Source: Bagarius yarrelli
Lineage: Eukaryota; Chordata; Actinopteri; Siluriformes; Sisoridae
DNA length: 64,000 nucleotides
Reading direction: 5' to 3'
NCBI GenBank assembly: GCA_005784505.1
Contig: VCAZ01000025.1
Location: 2,728,501-2,792,500, forward strand
A program made the position numbers and the translations under genes. Each line of letters begins with the position of its first letter. The stretch's first letter is position 1. Shown here in pieces: positions 45,505 to 57,022 of the stretch. The notes under the pieces were generated by a model. That model had not been told where the DNA came from, did no database searches, and saw only the letters and a program-made list of their open reading frames with translations.

Positions 45505-45600
45505 TGTGTTCTTACAACTTTGTGGAAACACTTTGTGGAGGACATACGTATAGGTGTGCCGGTAAGGTGTCTGTAAACTTTTGGCCATAGAGTGTATATA
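45505..45600 (-). repeat. 16457-type dispersed repeat end
   Basis: 'ttacaactttgtggaaacactttgtggagg' and 'gtgtctgtaaacttttggccatagagtgtatata'. Confidence 0.65.
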
Positions 45601-45895
45601 TAGAGTATAATCAATTAAAATCTGTCAGTAGATTTCCTTATGGATGGTTTAACAAACCAAAAAATCCTGTAAATGGCAAATACACCATTTTTTTCTCAGA
45701 ATTTTTTTCCTCCACAGTGACTTATTGTCCGGAAAATACAATAATTAGCTTTGATGATGGACTTAGATAGAACGTAACACTGTAAGGTTGCTGGGCATTT
45801 ATGTCACATTCAGAAGCGGTTTATTAATCTTTTAGAAAATAATGTTGGATTTATAAAAGGTTTTGTGGTAAAAATTGTAAGGTGACATACGGGGC

Positions 45896-45896
<1 letters not shown>

Positions 45897-45985
<89 letters not shown>
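45897..45985. repeat. Two (AT)n arrays in tandem
   Basis: Pure AT alternation at 45898-45934, a 'gttt' interruption, then AT again to about 45985. Confidence 0.97.
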
Positions 45986-45988
<3 letters not shown>

Positions 45989-47071
45989 TTCTTATATGGT
46001 ATACGGTAACGTTTAATAGCGATGACATAAATAAGAATTAATCATTAATTCAGAGTCTTGCACACGCAACACTTGGTTGAACACTTTGGCTGACACAAAA
46101 ACTGGTTAAATTTGTAACACTGGCTATGCTAATCTCTGTTTCAAGTAAAGAAATCCTTGATATCATCGTTATCAAAATAGTTAGCTTGCTGCTAAATCTT
46201 TGCTATTATCAAATGGCTGCAGCTAACGCTACTTTCTATTATCCTTTTTGATCCTGTGCTGTAATTTTATTTATTAAACACTTTACATGCTTGACAGGTC
46301 GAACTAGACACTAGCTCATCAGGGCGTGAATGATTTTTTTTTTCTACCTCACAAATCGATTGTCCCGAGCTGGCGAATTACATGATTACAACTTAATGTA
46401 AATTACTACTTGAAATAAAAAACAACATACTGTATTTATACTACATTTTTTAGATAGTATATTGTGTATTTATGATTATGCAATACAGAAAAATACAATG
46501 TTACCTCACAAATTCTAATAATGATGTATAATTTATTGTTTGTACCTCTAGTGAGCATGAAAAAGTTAATGTACTGCTTATGAATGTGATATGAAGACCC
46601 GGACGATTAAACCTTTTTGAATCGAGAAATAAAACGAGTAATTATAAAATAAAAGGTCTGTTGTGCTGGAACAGGCTACCAAATGTCCACCTATGCAGTG
46701 TCAGACATCTTAGAGTGTGTAAGTTCAGGGCTTATAGTGATGCACACAAAGAGCTGAGTAACCCTGTGTTCACACTAGCAAGCAACAAGCCACTTCTGTC
46801 ACTCGTTGTTGTAACTGCCGTTGTAACTTTGCTTGTTCGTTGTCATATGACTTTTTTAGCCTGTTATTATAAAACGTTTTTCGTTTTTAAGCATAAACGT
46901 TATAAAAACACGGTTGTATTTACACAACAGCCGAGTGAATAGGTGTCAGGTGTTTGCATACATGACGGACCAATAATGATCTTAAGAGAAAACTTAAGGT
47001 AAAAACAATGGGAACAATTTGGGGATATGTAGAAATCCACGTCCAAAAAGTTCCTTAATAATGACAACAAA

Positions 47072-47222
47072 TAGCGACTTACAATAAACTCTTTTATACA
47101 ACTGAGCAAGTTGGGGTTAAGGGCCTTGCTCAAGGGTCCAGCCGTAGTACCTTGGTGGTGTCAGGAATCAAACCCTGATCTTTCAATTAGCAGTCCAACA
47201 TCTTAACCACTGTACTACCACT
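47072..47222 (-). repeat. tRNA-derived SINE, common type
   Basis: 'agcgacttacaataaactcttttatacaactgagcaagttggggttaagggccttgctcaagggtccag', reverse head 'cttaaccactgtactaccacttg'. Confidence 0.93.
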
Positions 47223-47664
47223 TGTCATTAGTTACTACAGCCTTGAGGATAAAATGGTGGCTCCATATTGCACATGTGCATGAAAAAATAAACCGTGACC
47301 TGTCACTTTGTAGCTTGGTAGTGTGAACGTAGGGTAATTGTGCTCTAATTGAGCCAGGTTAAACTGCACTCGAAGGATAGATGCCTGATTAGAATAAACA
47401 GATAAAGTCATCAGGATTTAAAGGATGCAAATAGTGTAGACTGGAGACACATCCCAGCAGTGAGGAAGTGATTAATGTATAAATTATAGATGTGGGTGTT
47501 GGTTAGAAAATGTGTGTGAAAGAGTGAGAGTGATATAGAACTGTGAGTGAGTAGACTTGTGATTTGTGTGTGAGTGAGTGTCTGTGTTGTGATTTATCTA
47601 TTCTTTGACTTATATATATAATTTATCTTTCTAACTGTGTCCCTCTCTATCCTCCCACCTCTAG

Positions 47665-47802
47665 GACAAGAGCTCACAGGCCCTTAGCCTCAGTAACGTG
47701 GCTGGGGTCTTCTACATCCTGGTTGGGGGTCTGGGCCTGGCTATGCTGGTGGCCCTCATCGAGTTCTGCTACAAGTCACGCAATGAGGCCAAGAGAATGA
47801 AG
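47665..47802 (+). CDS. gria4: gria4 exon: M4 transmembrane segment
   Basis: 138 nt (46 codons, phase 0), acceptor 'cacctctag'. Encodes DKSSQALSLSN, M4 as VAGVFYILVGGLGLAMLVAL, then IEFCYKSRNEAKRMK. The Cys after M4 (EFCYKSR) is the juxtamembrane palmitoylation position of the family. The donor used for the long tail, AAG|GTGGAC, is weak (no A at +4, no G at +5), which fits alternative read-through into 47803-47973. Confidence 0.97.
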
Positions 47803-47973
47803 GTGGACGCGCCTGAACGCCAAACCCCTCCCTCTCACGCCCCTCTCCCGAGCCCCGCCCTTGCCCCTAGCCCCCGCCCTACTCCTCAGCCTAGTCCCAC
47901 CCACAGCACCCAGAGCTTAGCCACATATAGAGAGGGTTACAACGTCTACGGGGCTGATGGCGTAGAGATGTAG
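47803..47973 (+). CDS. gria4: gria4 alternative short C-terminal tail (read-through)
   Basis: If the weak donor at 47803 is skipped, the frame continues 56 codons to TAG at 47971-47973. The last part, LATYREGYNVYGADGVEM, clearly matches the short tails of GluA2, 3 and 4, which end in a conserved ATY(K/R)EGYNVYG block and a PDZ ligand such as SVKI. Here the start is replaced by a linker with 12 prolines in about 35 residues, and the end is GVEM rather than (S/I)xKI. Conservation of the TYREGYNVYG block argues that this is a used isoform; transcript evidence is needed. Confidence 0.8.
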   Translation: MDAPERQTPPSHAPLPSPALAPSPRPTPQPSPTHSTQSLATYREGYNVYGADGVEM

Positions 47974-49620
47974 GCGCTCAGGCGTACGTAGGTGTGCTGT
48001 CGTTGTAAGTGGAGCTCATCTGTAACGCCGCAGTAACGCTTGCCGTGTTGAGCGTGTGGTACAGCCTGCTTGTGTCTGTGACGTCCTCATTTCCGTTTCC
48101 ATGTAATACAAGCGGAGACGTCTGTGTTGTTGTACAGGACATTGGAGGAGGCGCTTGCCCTGCATAGAAGTTATTTTGATTAGAAAGATTTGCGTTTAAA
48201 TTATAATAATACATTTAGTATTGGAAAATTAAATACTGTTTTTATCTACCACAGCGAGACGTAGGTTACTGCTACAATGTTTTCATGTTATAGAACTTAG
48301 AGGTAGATTTTCGCATGTTATTTTTTAACTTTACCCTTTCAGGTTTGTTTTATTGTTATTAATTTCTACGTTAGGTTTTTAAATGGATGATCATTAGCTT
48401 GAAACTACAACCTCCCCGACACAGACGTAAAAATACCTCCTAAAACACACAGTTCACTTAAACTGATCAATTTAACCTACATGTGCTGCTGGATTTTGAG
48501 TGACTCCAATATAATTACTTTAGACATTTACTTGTGCATATTTTTAGTAGTTATCAAAAAGAAAACAAATAATCTATATAGTACAAAAAAAGGAAAAATG
48601 AAAAAAAAACCCCAATAACATGATTATTTCATAGCATGTTATACATTTGGAGGCACACGGTTGTCTAGAATGTCTTTATATTCTACATCTAGACTAAAAA
48701 TACTGTTCCAGCATGACCATGTGCAAAAAGCCCCTGAGCTCTATAAAGTCATGTTTGATTATTGTTGGAGTGGAAGAACTTGAGAAGAACCCCCAATGAA
48801 CACCTTTGGAATAAACTGGAACATTGACTGTATCTCAGACCTCCTCATCCACTATCAGTGCCCCAATAATACGATTCGGTCCTGATGAATAAATCCCTAC
48901 CTTTATCATGTGTAACAAACGAAAGTAAGATCAAACATTCTAACAGCATGCTAGTGTATCATGACGGCCTAATCCCCCACTTGTTATCTGTCAGGACAGC
49001 TTATAACAGCTTATGACATGTGCCATGAACATGTCAGTTTCATCATTCAGTGTCGCACTGAAGCACAAGCACTTTTTTCTCTAGAAACAATTACAAGCCT
49101 TAATTATTAATCTGCACTACTGCGTAACCAGGCTGGAAGGTAACCATGACGATCATGACTAACGCCTCAGGATAGGGCTATATTAAACACCTCGCTACAC
49201 CCAAGAGTAAAATAAAGGACATAGAGCAGGGCTGAAAAAAAGGTATTTACAGGAACTGTGCAAATAATTTGACAAATAGGCATTAAAATGTCGTTCTTTA
49301 GGTTATTATTTAATGCTTCGGGACTGTTTATTGGGGTTTATTTTTCACGTAAGCTTTGCAGGGCTCGGCCAGACGAAAATTTAGATGCTTCATCACGTAA
49401 TTGTGTTTTGTCTGTGCTTGCTAATAATGTGTGCTTACAACATACCAAATATTTACATGCTAATTTTTGCGCTGTAGACTCATATTTTTATTTTTTTTTC
49501 TTCCTCTCTTCTGCAAATACTCCATTCTCTCTTTTTGACTATCACTCTCTCTTTGTGTCTGTCTGTCTTTCTCTCTGTCCCTCTTTTTTCTTCCATTTTC
49601 TTTCCTTTCCTTTAATACAG
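47974..49620 (+). other. Last intron of gria4
   Basis: Follows the short-tail stop, so the first part may be 3' UTR of the short-tail transcript. A 16457-type repeat lies at 48640-48900. A strong pyrimidine tract of over 100 nt precedes the last acceptor. Confidence 0.75.
48640..48900 (+). repeat. 16457-type dispersed repeat
   Basis: 'catttggaggcacacggttgtctagaatgtctttatattc', 'gttccagcatgaccatgtgcaaaaagcccctgagc', 'ggaagaacttgagaagaaccc', 'tttggaataaactgga'. Confidence 0.8.
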
Positions 49621-49785
49621 CTGACCTTCACTGAAGCCATGCGGAACAAAGCTCGGCTGTCCATCACAGGCAGTGTGGGTGAGAACGGCCGCGTCCTGAC
49701 GCCTGACTGCCCCAAGGCCGTGCATGCCGGTCCCTCCTTGCGTCAGAGTTCCGGGTTGGCTCTTGTCTCATCCGACCTGCCGTGA
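49621..49785 (+). CDS. gria4: gria4 last exon: long cytoplasmic tail
   Basis: 165 nt including stop TGA, after a long pyrimidine tract and 'aatacag'. Encodes LTFTEAMRNKARLSITGSVG, ENGRVLTPDCPKAVHAGPSL and RQSSGLALVSSDLP. The Ser in RLSITG is the equivalent of the GluA4 PKA site that promotes synaptic delivery. The SSDLP end matches mammalian GluA4 and is not a classical PDZ ligand. Confidence 0.98.
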   Translation: MTFTEAMRNKARLSITGSVGENGRVLTPDCPKAVHAGPSLRQSSGLALVSSDLP

Positions 49786-51138
49786 AGACCAAAAACCTCC
49801 AAGTGCCTTAAATCCCACTGACCCACAAATCCAACCGAGACGCAAAACAGCTACGAACACAATCCGAGGGATCGACGGCTCCACTTCAGTCACCCTATAT
49901 ACTGAAAAGGACTCAAACTTTCACTGTGTGGCCGTGATGAGATGTTTTTGTAGCCCAGCGGCTGACAGGCGTGCTCTCGAAACCTGTATTAAAAACTCAA
50001 GCAGAGCAAAGATGACCAGAGGACCAGAAAACTGTCATTCAGAAACACGTTCTGAACTTTTTATGGGCAAAAATCAAGCCGAGGCGTAAATATCAATATA
50101 GTTGATAACTTAATGGGTGGTGCAGGAAGGTTTTAGCTGTAAAAACAAAACAAAACAAAAAAACAATTCCAACAGTGTTAATGATAAATACGAACTAAAA
50201 AACTGTGACGAATTCATGTATATTCTTAAATCATAACTAAAGAAATTATTTACACTGCTTTGTAAATGGAGCTACAGACTGTACACACTCGCTTGCTTTT
50301 TAAACATGTGTAAATAGCCGGTTCTGTCGTGAACAAAAGTATAAGTCTCTCTTTTTTATTTTCTCCTAGTTAGAGAAATGCAATAAACGATAGAAACATT
50401 GTAAAGAAATGAAAAAAACAGTGATTTATTTATATAGACAGTATATAAACAGTACAGTATCTAAAAAAAATCTATAAACTGATTTCGACGGGCATGTTAT
50501 AAACAGAGTACGTCCTCAAGTCAACACCCGGGGTAAGGCAGATTAACGATATATTTAAATAAACCCGAACGCCCATCCTCATGCCCTGCTTACTCACTGT
50601 GCTGTTGTAGACCATGGACCTTTAGAGACTGTTTTATTTTCCTCAGAAACAGACTTTATATCGGTTGATTCCTATATTTAAAAAAAGAAAAAAAAAAAAA
50701 AGGTTGACGTCAGGTTGAAAATCCGCATTTGCCTCCAAGCAGCCGTGTGCTTATGACTCAGACGAGAATGGGGTGGAACCTTTTCAGAAAGTGCACTAGG
50801 TAGAATTGATGCTGAAGACACTGTAGAGTCAAGAGCCATGGTCAGAGCCCAGCTTTGGCCTTTTCTACAAAACACTGTGTGACCTCAACCAGGCCTTGAG
50901 CACCATCTCTCCTCCAGAACCTGTAGCAGTGGAGTTGTGTCGAAAACCACAGAGGAAATATAAATCCGTCTGGATTTCAGCAGACATTCTGACATAAAGG
51001 ACGTCCTTTACACTCCGGGACACCAAACTGAGACACCAAACAACTGGTTTTTGCTCAAGCCACCATTTTACCTTGGAAAAGTGCAATTCAGGTCTCCTAA
51101 TCATGAGCAACGACACCTAAACCTCGTCTCACACTAGT

Positions 51139-51143
<5 letters not shown>

Positions 51144-51182
<39 letters not shown>
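51144..51182. repeat. (TC)n microsatellite
   Basis: About 19 TC units, followed by CA units. Confidence 0.95.
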
Positions 51183-51186
<4 letters not shown>

Positions 51187-51552
51187 ACACACACACATTT
51201 ACACACATAGACACAGTGATTCCTAATCAATGAAAATTTATTCCTTGAACAACTATTGAAAATGTCCTTATAATTTAAGTGTCAAACACTTTTTAAATAA
51301 TCGTATAAGTATTTTTACAATTTGAAAGTCATAGCCTATCCTTGATGTATTCACAGACAGACATTCAATTGTTGCAAATATATTCAACAAAAGTACATAT
51401 TTCTGTCGGCGTGTGTTCATGTGTGAAAGTTTTTCACAAGTTTCTGAACTGTAGACTTGTGTTTTTGGAATAAAATGCATCCAAATAGGCAAAATGCAAA
51501 TTTTAATTAAATTGTAGTATCTTAGATGTTCCGGTTAAAAAAGCTACCTATG

Positions 51553-51555
<3 letters not shown>

Positions 51556-51587
<32 letters not shown>
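51556..51587. repeat. (CA)n microsatellite
   Basis: About 15 CA units near the presumed 3' end of gria4. Confidence 0.95.
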
Positions 51588-51589
<2 letters not shown>

Positions 51590-51938
51590 TAAGTTACAGC
51601 TGCCCTTCTACTTAGTGAGGATTGTGTTGATCTTTGCTCTGTAGCCCTGTAAAGTTTAAATAAATCTGTTGTACTCCATCTTCAATTGTAAATATTTATT
51701 TTGATCATTTTTTAGTAAAATACTAACGCCAAAATCTGTCCTTGAGTCTTTTTTTATATTGGATGATACTGTAAGTTTGAAGAAAATGTATTTATTTAAA
51801 AATAAGTTACTATTTAAACCTCATTAATGTGAACATTTTATTATCAGCATGACGCGAACTGCATTTAAAACAGATTTAAAGCCAATTATATGACAACCTA
51901 TTTTCTGCAATACGATTAATCCAATGGTATTGATTGAT

Positions 51939-52062
51939 AGTAGCGCAGTGGTTAAAGTGCTGGTCTGCTAATTGGAAGATTAGGGTTTGAGTCCCACCAC
52001 CAAGTTGCCACTGCTGGGTCCCTGAGCAACCCCCGATTGCTCAGTTTTATAATAAAACCAAG
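51939..52062 (+). repeat. tRNA-derived SINE, common type
   Basis: 'tgatagtagcgcagtggttaaagtgctggtctgctaattggaagattagggtttgagtcccaccaccaagttgccactgctgggtccc'; body shortened. Confidence 0.9.
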
Positions 52063-52719
52063 TGCAAATTTTACAAAACAGCAGTTTTGGCGTTTTTTTT
52101 TTTTGTTTGTTTGTTTTTTTACAGTACTAGCTCACTGCATGCTAACTGCTAACATAAACAAAATCTAATCATTAGCAGACAGAAACACAGAAAGACACAG
52201 AATTGTTTCAATTTCAATTCAATTGTATTAAAATTTGATTCATGGGAGAAGTTTCCAGTCTAAGCATTATGTCATAGTCAGTAGGTTTTTCACCAAAGGA
52301 GCAAATGTAAGTGTTTCTCAAAAAACATAAAAAGCTGCATTTTTCTACTTCAGTCATTTAAAAAAAAAAGATGATTACAGCTGCTATAACACAAATAATA
52401 AAAGGTAGATATATGATGGAGTTATCAAAAACTTTTGAGACACATCACCAGGTGGCAGCACATGACTGCAGGCCTCCCTGTGGGCTGTGCTCCCTGTGAC
52501 CCTGCGTGCAGCCATCTGTCTCAAAACTTTTTGATACCTTCCTGCGAACAAGTGAGAAAAATACTATATTGTTTTTGAATATTAAAATATTAAGAAATAA
52601 ATAAAGGTATATTTTATTTGATCTTATCTTAAAATAAAGTGTGATAATGGTTGCAATGTTGGAAAGGTGGACAACGCCTGGAAACGGCTAAAAGAAACAT
52701 CTCAACATGGTTTAGCTGT

Positions 52720-52975
52720 AATAAACGGACATTCGGTGTCACCCAGATGAGGATGGGTTCCCTCTTGAGTCTGGTTCTTCCTAAGGTTTCTTCCCTTATT
52801 TCATCTCAGGGAGTTTTTCCTGGCCACAGTCACCATCGGCTTGTTTATTAGGAACAAACTTACACTTATAAAAAACTATCTTTCATTTTTACTGCATTTT
52901 CTGTGTAAAGACGCTTTAAGACAACGTCTCCCGAAAGTGCTATACAAATAACACAAATTAAAATGAACTGAATTG
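52720..52975 (+). repeat. Dispersed repeat with 'gaattgaatt'-like tail
   Basis: 'gtcacccagatgaggatgggttccctcttgagtctgg', 'catctcagggagtttttcctggccacagtcacc', 'aagacaacgtctcccgaaagtgctatacaaataacac...aatgaactgaatt'. Uninterrupted partner of the 20725 copy. Confidence 0.85.
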
Positions 52976-53810
52976 CATTTTAAGAAAATAAGTATGGAAT
53001 TATATTACGAAACCCCATCTTTAGAACTGAGTGATTGAGATGTTTGTAATTTACATGTAAAAAAGTCATGATGTAAATGATGTTATTAATAAAATAATCC
53101 GTTAGTCATAAAGGAGTTATTAAGGGTTGTATTGACTAACATTAAAGATGTGGCTAGTGAGTAAATATCTCGTCAGTGCGCTCAGCGGCTTCCTGACAGC
53201 AAGTCCACGCCTCCTGTTTAGCAGCATGCTTAAAATAATAGCGATCACTCTTTAACACTCATCAATATTTACACTGGAAGGTGTTCATTTGAACGAGTCG
53301 ATGGCTGAATAACACCGTGACTGATTTATTTATCTATATAATGAAGAAAGGACGTCCCATCGCTGTTGCCTGGGCTTAATATTTCTGCACCATTTCTCTG
53401 GACGTGTGGAGTAAAAAAAAAAAAAAAAAACAAGGAAGAAAGAAGGCTTTAGCTGGTAATTCTCATGGAACTGATGTAGACAGAGGAAGATGAGTCATAG
53501 GCAAGGTTATCCTCTAAGCGCAAAATCAAAAGGAGCTGTTCTAACTGCAAGACATTATTGTTCTCTCACTGGCTTTTTTTTTCTTGGGGTTCTTTTGCAG
53601 AACACATCTGTGAGTTGTCACAGTGTCTTTCCATAGCATTCCCTAAGGAAGCTGTCACCGCAGGATTAGAGCAATTCTGTAAAATGACTTCCTTCTTCAA
53701 CCTAGAACCGATCTATTCATTTTACGCATAAGCGTTAAAATCTTAAAAATAAAAAAAGATACAAATACAATGAATAAAAGAAGCAGTTTATGGATTTTAC
53801 TAATGAACTT

Positions 53811-53832
53811 ATATATATATATATATATATAT
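53811..53832. repeat. (AT)n microsatellite
   Basis: Alternating AT run. Confidence 0.9.
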
Positions 53833-53919
53833 TAATGTGTCTTTGTGTCTTGGGGTTTGTTACCACATCCTTTGAAGCACACAGCGAACATCCCTGGGAT
53901 GTCCCTATATTTTGTAGCA

Positions 53920-54215
53920 TGATGTGGTGGCGCAGCATTTAAGGTGTTAGACTTCTAATTAGAAGATCAGGGTTCGATTTCCAGCACCACTAAGTCGCCA
54001 CTGCTGGGCCCCTATGCAAGGCCCTTAACCCCTAATTGCTCAGTTATATAAAAGAGAGATAGGAGTGAATGTAAATGTGTGTGGTTGTTGTATGTGATGG
54101 ACTGACGACCTGTTCAAGGTGACCCCTGCCTTTCGTCCAATGACAGCTGGAATAGACTCCAGCAGATCCCTGTGATCCTGATTAAGAATAAGCAGGTATA
54201 GACAACTAATGCCTT
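53920..54215 (+). repeat. Composite: common SINE joined to Mermaid-like tail
   Basis: 53920-54066 is the common SINE ('gatgtggtggcgcagcatttaaggtgttagacttc...gggcccctatgcaaggcccttaacccc'). It passes directly into 'ggactgacgacctgttcaaggtgacccctgcctttcg...gatcctgattaagaataagc', the 3' tail of the Mermaid-like element present complete at 54270-54600. Confidence 0.85.
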
Positions 54216-54269
54216 TTTTTTTTTTTTATTTCGCACTTTTTATCGTTTTAAATTTTTATTGTTATATTT

Positions 54270-54600
54270 AGTGGTTAGCACTGTTGCCTCACAGAAGGAA
54301 GGTCCCAGGTTCGATCCTCGGACAGGGGTCTTTTTGTGTGGAGTTTGTATGTTCTCCCTGTGCTTGCGTGGGTTTACTCTGGTTTTCTCCAACAGTCCAA
54401 AAACATGTGTTTTAGTTTGATTGGTGATTCTTAATTGTCCATAGGATTTAGTGTAAGTGTGTGTGTGTGGTTGTTTGTCTGTATGTGGCCCTGTGATAGA
54501 CTGATGACCTGTCCAGAGTGATCTCTGTCTTACGCCTAATGACAGCTGGGATAGACTCCAGCAGATCCCTGTGATCCTGATTAGGAATAAGCGGGTATAA
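54270..54600 (+). repeat. Mermaid-like tRNA-derived SINE, near full length
   Basis: 'tagtggttagcactgttgcctcacagaaggaaggtcccaggttcgatcc' (A and B boxes), 'gtgtggagtttgtatgttctccctgtgcttgcgtgggtttactctgg', 'cagtccaaaaacatg', ending 'gactccagcagatccctgtgatcctgattaggaataagcgggta'. This SINE type was described in channel catfish and occurs in other vertebrates. Confidence 0.88.
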
Positions 54601-55941
54601 AAAGATAAATAGCTTTTTGTTATATTTATTGTTTTTGATTATATTTTATTATTATTATTATTATGAGATTTGAATATTTTTGCTGACTGACTTAAAGATG
54701 AAATACAATGGAGGTATATCCCGACAGAAAAAAAACAGAACAATGTTTTGGACGGATGTAGCTGAGGATAAATAACTGTCAGAGTTCTGAAATTTCTACC
54801 GAAGGTTTTCTGTTGTTTCTGGAAGCAGAGTTGTAAAGTGTAGATATCGAGACAGGCTGTATTCAGATACACACACTGTATCGGCATCAGGCTGCATCCC
54901 CCTATTATATATGTATGATATATTAAAGCTTTACATCATCTTAAACCAAAGCAAATATGATATATACGACCTGGCTGTGTGTAATACCAGAGCATAGTGG
55001 GAGCAGCAGCTGTACATTCTCCAGCCTACGCTTTAAGAATTTTAATATCTTTCCGGTTGGCTTTCTGTTTTCTGATGATAGTGCACTGCGACTCTCCGCT
55101 TCGCACCGCAGACCTTATATCACTCCACCTACAGCAGAGAAAGAAGACGCCGCTTCATGCGTGGCATACTAATCTCCTATTAATGAATATGGGAATTTCT
55201 GGTGTTTCTCATTATTGCTGCCCGTTCGCAGCGCTCCTGCAGGGAGAGAACGCAGCAGAGCGTGGTTAAACAGAACTTCAAGTAGAAATAAGTGGCTAGT
55301 GCAATTCCCAAGATTGCCATCAAGATTAATTATGATGTACAAAAAAAATTGATTAGAGGAAGATACAAAGGCAGATGCACAAATTCATTTTGGAGAGAAA
55401 TCTATAAGGTAATTTTGTGTCGTGTGTTAAACGGTGGGGTTGGATTATTAGCTGTAAATCTGATGCAAGTGGCCAGGTCAGAAAACTGTGAAGCCAATGT
55501 TAAGATAACACTTAGCTAAAAGACAAAAAATCCCTGCGCAAAGGCAACGTGAATAAATATTGCAGAGCTGCTGTGTTTGAAGTGGGGGAGGAATAACATG
55601 CCCTCCCCTTCCAACAGATGTTAGTACATATGTCAGAACAGAAAGAAGAGCACTAATGACCTTCAGGGGAAATGAAGTGGAGGACGTCATAAGAGTGTGC
55701 CGCTGTTGTTTGACGCCATAAAAAGCGGTATTTTTATACTTATAATTAATAGATTTGTGTTATAATAATAACTGGCTTGGAATATTAATAAGCTCCTGGA
55801 AGCCATTTGTGACACAGTGCCACATTTGGCAAGCTAAAGATCTACAGAAATATGATTCATCTTTCTTATTATGTTCTGTAGCTACAGTATGCGCTTAATA
55901 TATACTAATGAAAACCTTAGATTGGATTAGATTAGAATAGG

Positions 55942-56052
55942 GCCAATTTGGTGGCTTAGTGTTTAGCACTGTTGCCTTACAGCAAGAAGGTCCCAGGTTC
56001 GTATCCCCTGTTTGTATGTTCTCCCTGTGTTTGTGTGGGTTTACTTTGAGTA
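55942..56052 (+). repeat. Mermaid-like SINE, 5' part
   Basis: 'ggtggcttagtgtttagcactgttgccttacagcaagaaggtcccaggttcg' then 'tgtatgttctccctgtgtttgtgtgggtttac'. Confidence 0.88.
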
Positions 56053-56607
56053 CTTACTGATGAGTCTTCACAGGGTTCCTGGTGAATAATCACATGTGAA
56101 TAAATCTCTCCATCAGTGTGTTTATAGAATATAGATGAGCTTTTAAACAGTCGCACTTGATAGACTGCTATAGAGGAAAATGGATCTTAATTGGATATTA
56201 CAGCTGATAACATCCTATCCTATAAGCCTATCCTTTCAAAGAAATGGAAAAAATGTGATCTGAAATGGACAGGCATGAAAAGAAAAAAGACAGACAGGGT
56301 AGAGGGGTACATTTGGTACCCGGGCCTTCAGTGGTGATTTACCCAACTGATACACCTCTTTGTACCACCGCTATCACGCTACAATTATAGAAACCATAAA
56401 TACTATCCAAAAAGGCAATATAACGCAGCGTGACATTACAGAGAAAGAGACATTTCATGTATTGAGGATGAAAACCATTTCAAACACTTCAAACAGCTTA
56501 CAGTGCAAGGAGATGGTTTTGCGCTCAAATTTTCATCACATTTGATAATCTCAACAGATAAAACTTCAAATCAGACCTGATTTCCTTTAAATTATTTTTT
56601 TTTCAAG

Positions 56608-56660
56608 TGGTAGCTCAGTGAACAGTCCTGTTGGACTGTTAATTGGAAGATGGGGCTTCG
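56608..56660 (+). repeat. SINE head fragment
   Basis: 'gtggtagctcagtgaacagtcctgttggactgttaattggaagatgggg' is the first 50 nt of the common SINE. Confidence 0.8.
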
Positions 56661-56672
56661 ATCCTACTTCGG

Positions 56673-57022
56673 GGGAAGTGGTAGCATATAGTTAACGTGT
56701 TGGACTACCAACCTGAAGATTGTTGGTTCGATTCCCAGCTTTACCAAGCTACCACTGCTGGGCCCCTGAGCAAGGCCCTTAACCTATAATTGCTCAATTG
56801 TATAAATGAAATAAATGTAAGTCGCTCTGAATAAGGGCGTCTGCCAAATACTGCAAATGTAAATGTAAATGTTAATGATTCCCAGCACCGCCAAGTTGCC
56901 ACTGCTGTTGCCATTGCTGGGCCCCTGAACAAAGCCCTTAACTTCCAATAACTCAATTGGATAAAAGAAATAAATGTAGGTCGCTCTGGATAAGGAAGTC
57001 TGCCAAATATTGAAAATGTAAA
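56673..57022 (+). repeat. tRNA-derived SINE plus second partial copy
   Basis: A complete forward copy (56673-56868: 'gggaagtggtagcatatagttaacgtgttggactaccaacc...gtaagtcgctctgaataagggcgtctgccaaata') is followed by a second copy starting at the B box (56878-57022: 'gattcccagcaccgccaagttgccac...gtaggtcgctctggataaggaagtctgcc'). Confidence 0.93.

Larger units (their letters stand above)
44742..47664 (+). other. Intron before the M4 exon
   Basis: Contains a 16457-type fragment (45505-45600), two adjacent AT arrays (45897-45985) and a reverse SINE (47072-47222). No exon seen. Confidence 0.8.
3667..51680 (+). other. gria4: gria4 gene (AMPA receptor GluA4), 5' part missing
   Basis: Gene-level entry. 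Fifteen consecutive exons on the + strand encode a GluA4-type AMPA receptor subunit, a glutamate-gated cation channel of excitatory synapses that assembles as a tetramer. Subtype was chosen because motifs such as QNGWQVSAICVENFND, the flop end GECGPKDSGSK and the long tail ending SSDLP follow mammalian GluA4 rather than GluA1, 2 or 3. The first exon seen corresponds to family exon 4, so about three upstream exons, the signal peptide and the promoter are outside the window. Exon phases join without a break and all borders are GT/AG. The 3' end is set at the last AATAAA candidate and is uncertain. Teleosts often keep two GRIA4 copies (a and b); this window alone cannot say which this is. Confidence 0.95.
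49786..51680 (+). other. gria4 3' UTR (probable extent)
   Basis: Non-coding after the TGA. AATAAA candidates at 50382-50387, 51469-51474 and 51659-51664 offer early and late poly(A) sites; which is used cannot be told from sequence. Poly-A at 50684-50700, (TC)n at 51144-51182 and (CA)n at 51556-51587 lie inside. Confidence 0.6.

Noticed and set aside
49288..49620. Upstream extension of the last gria4 exon as a 165-codon frame
   Set aside because: The first two thirds are intron with a pyrimidine tract and an acceptor at 49619-49620; only 49621-49785 is coding.
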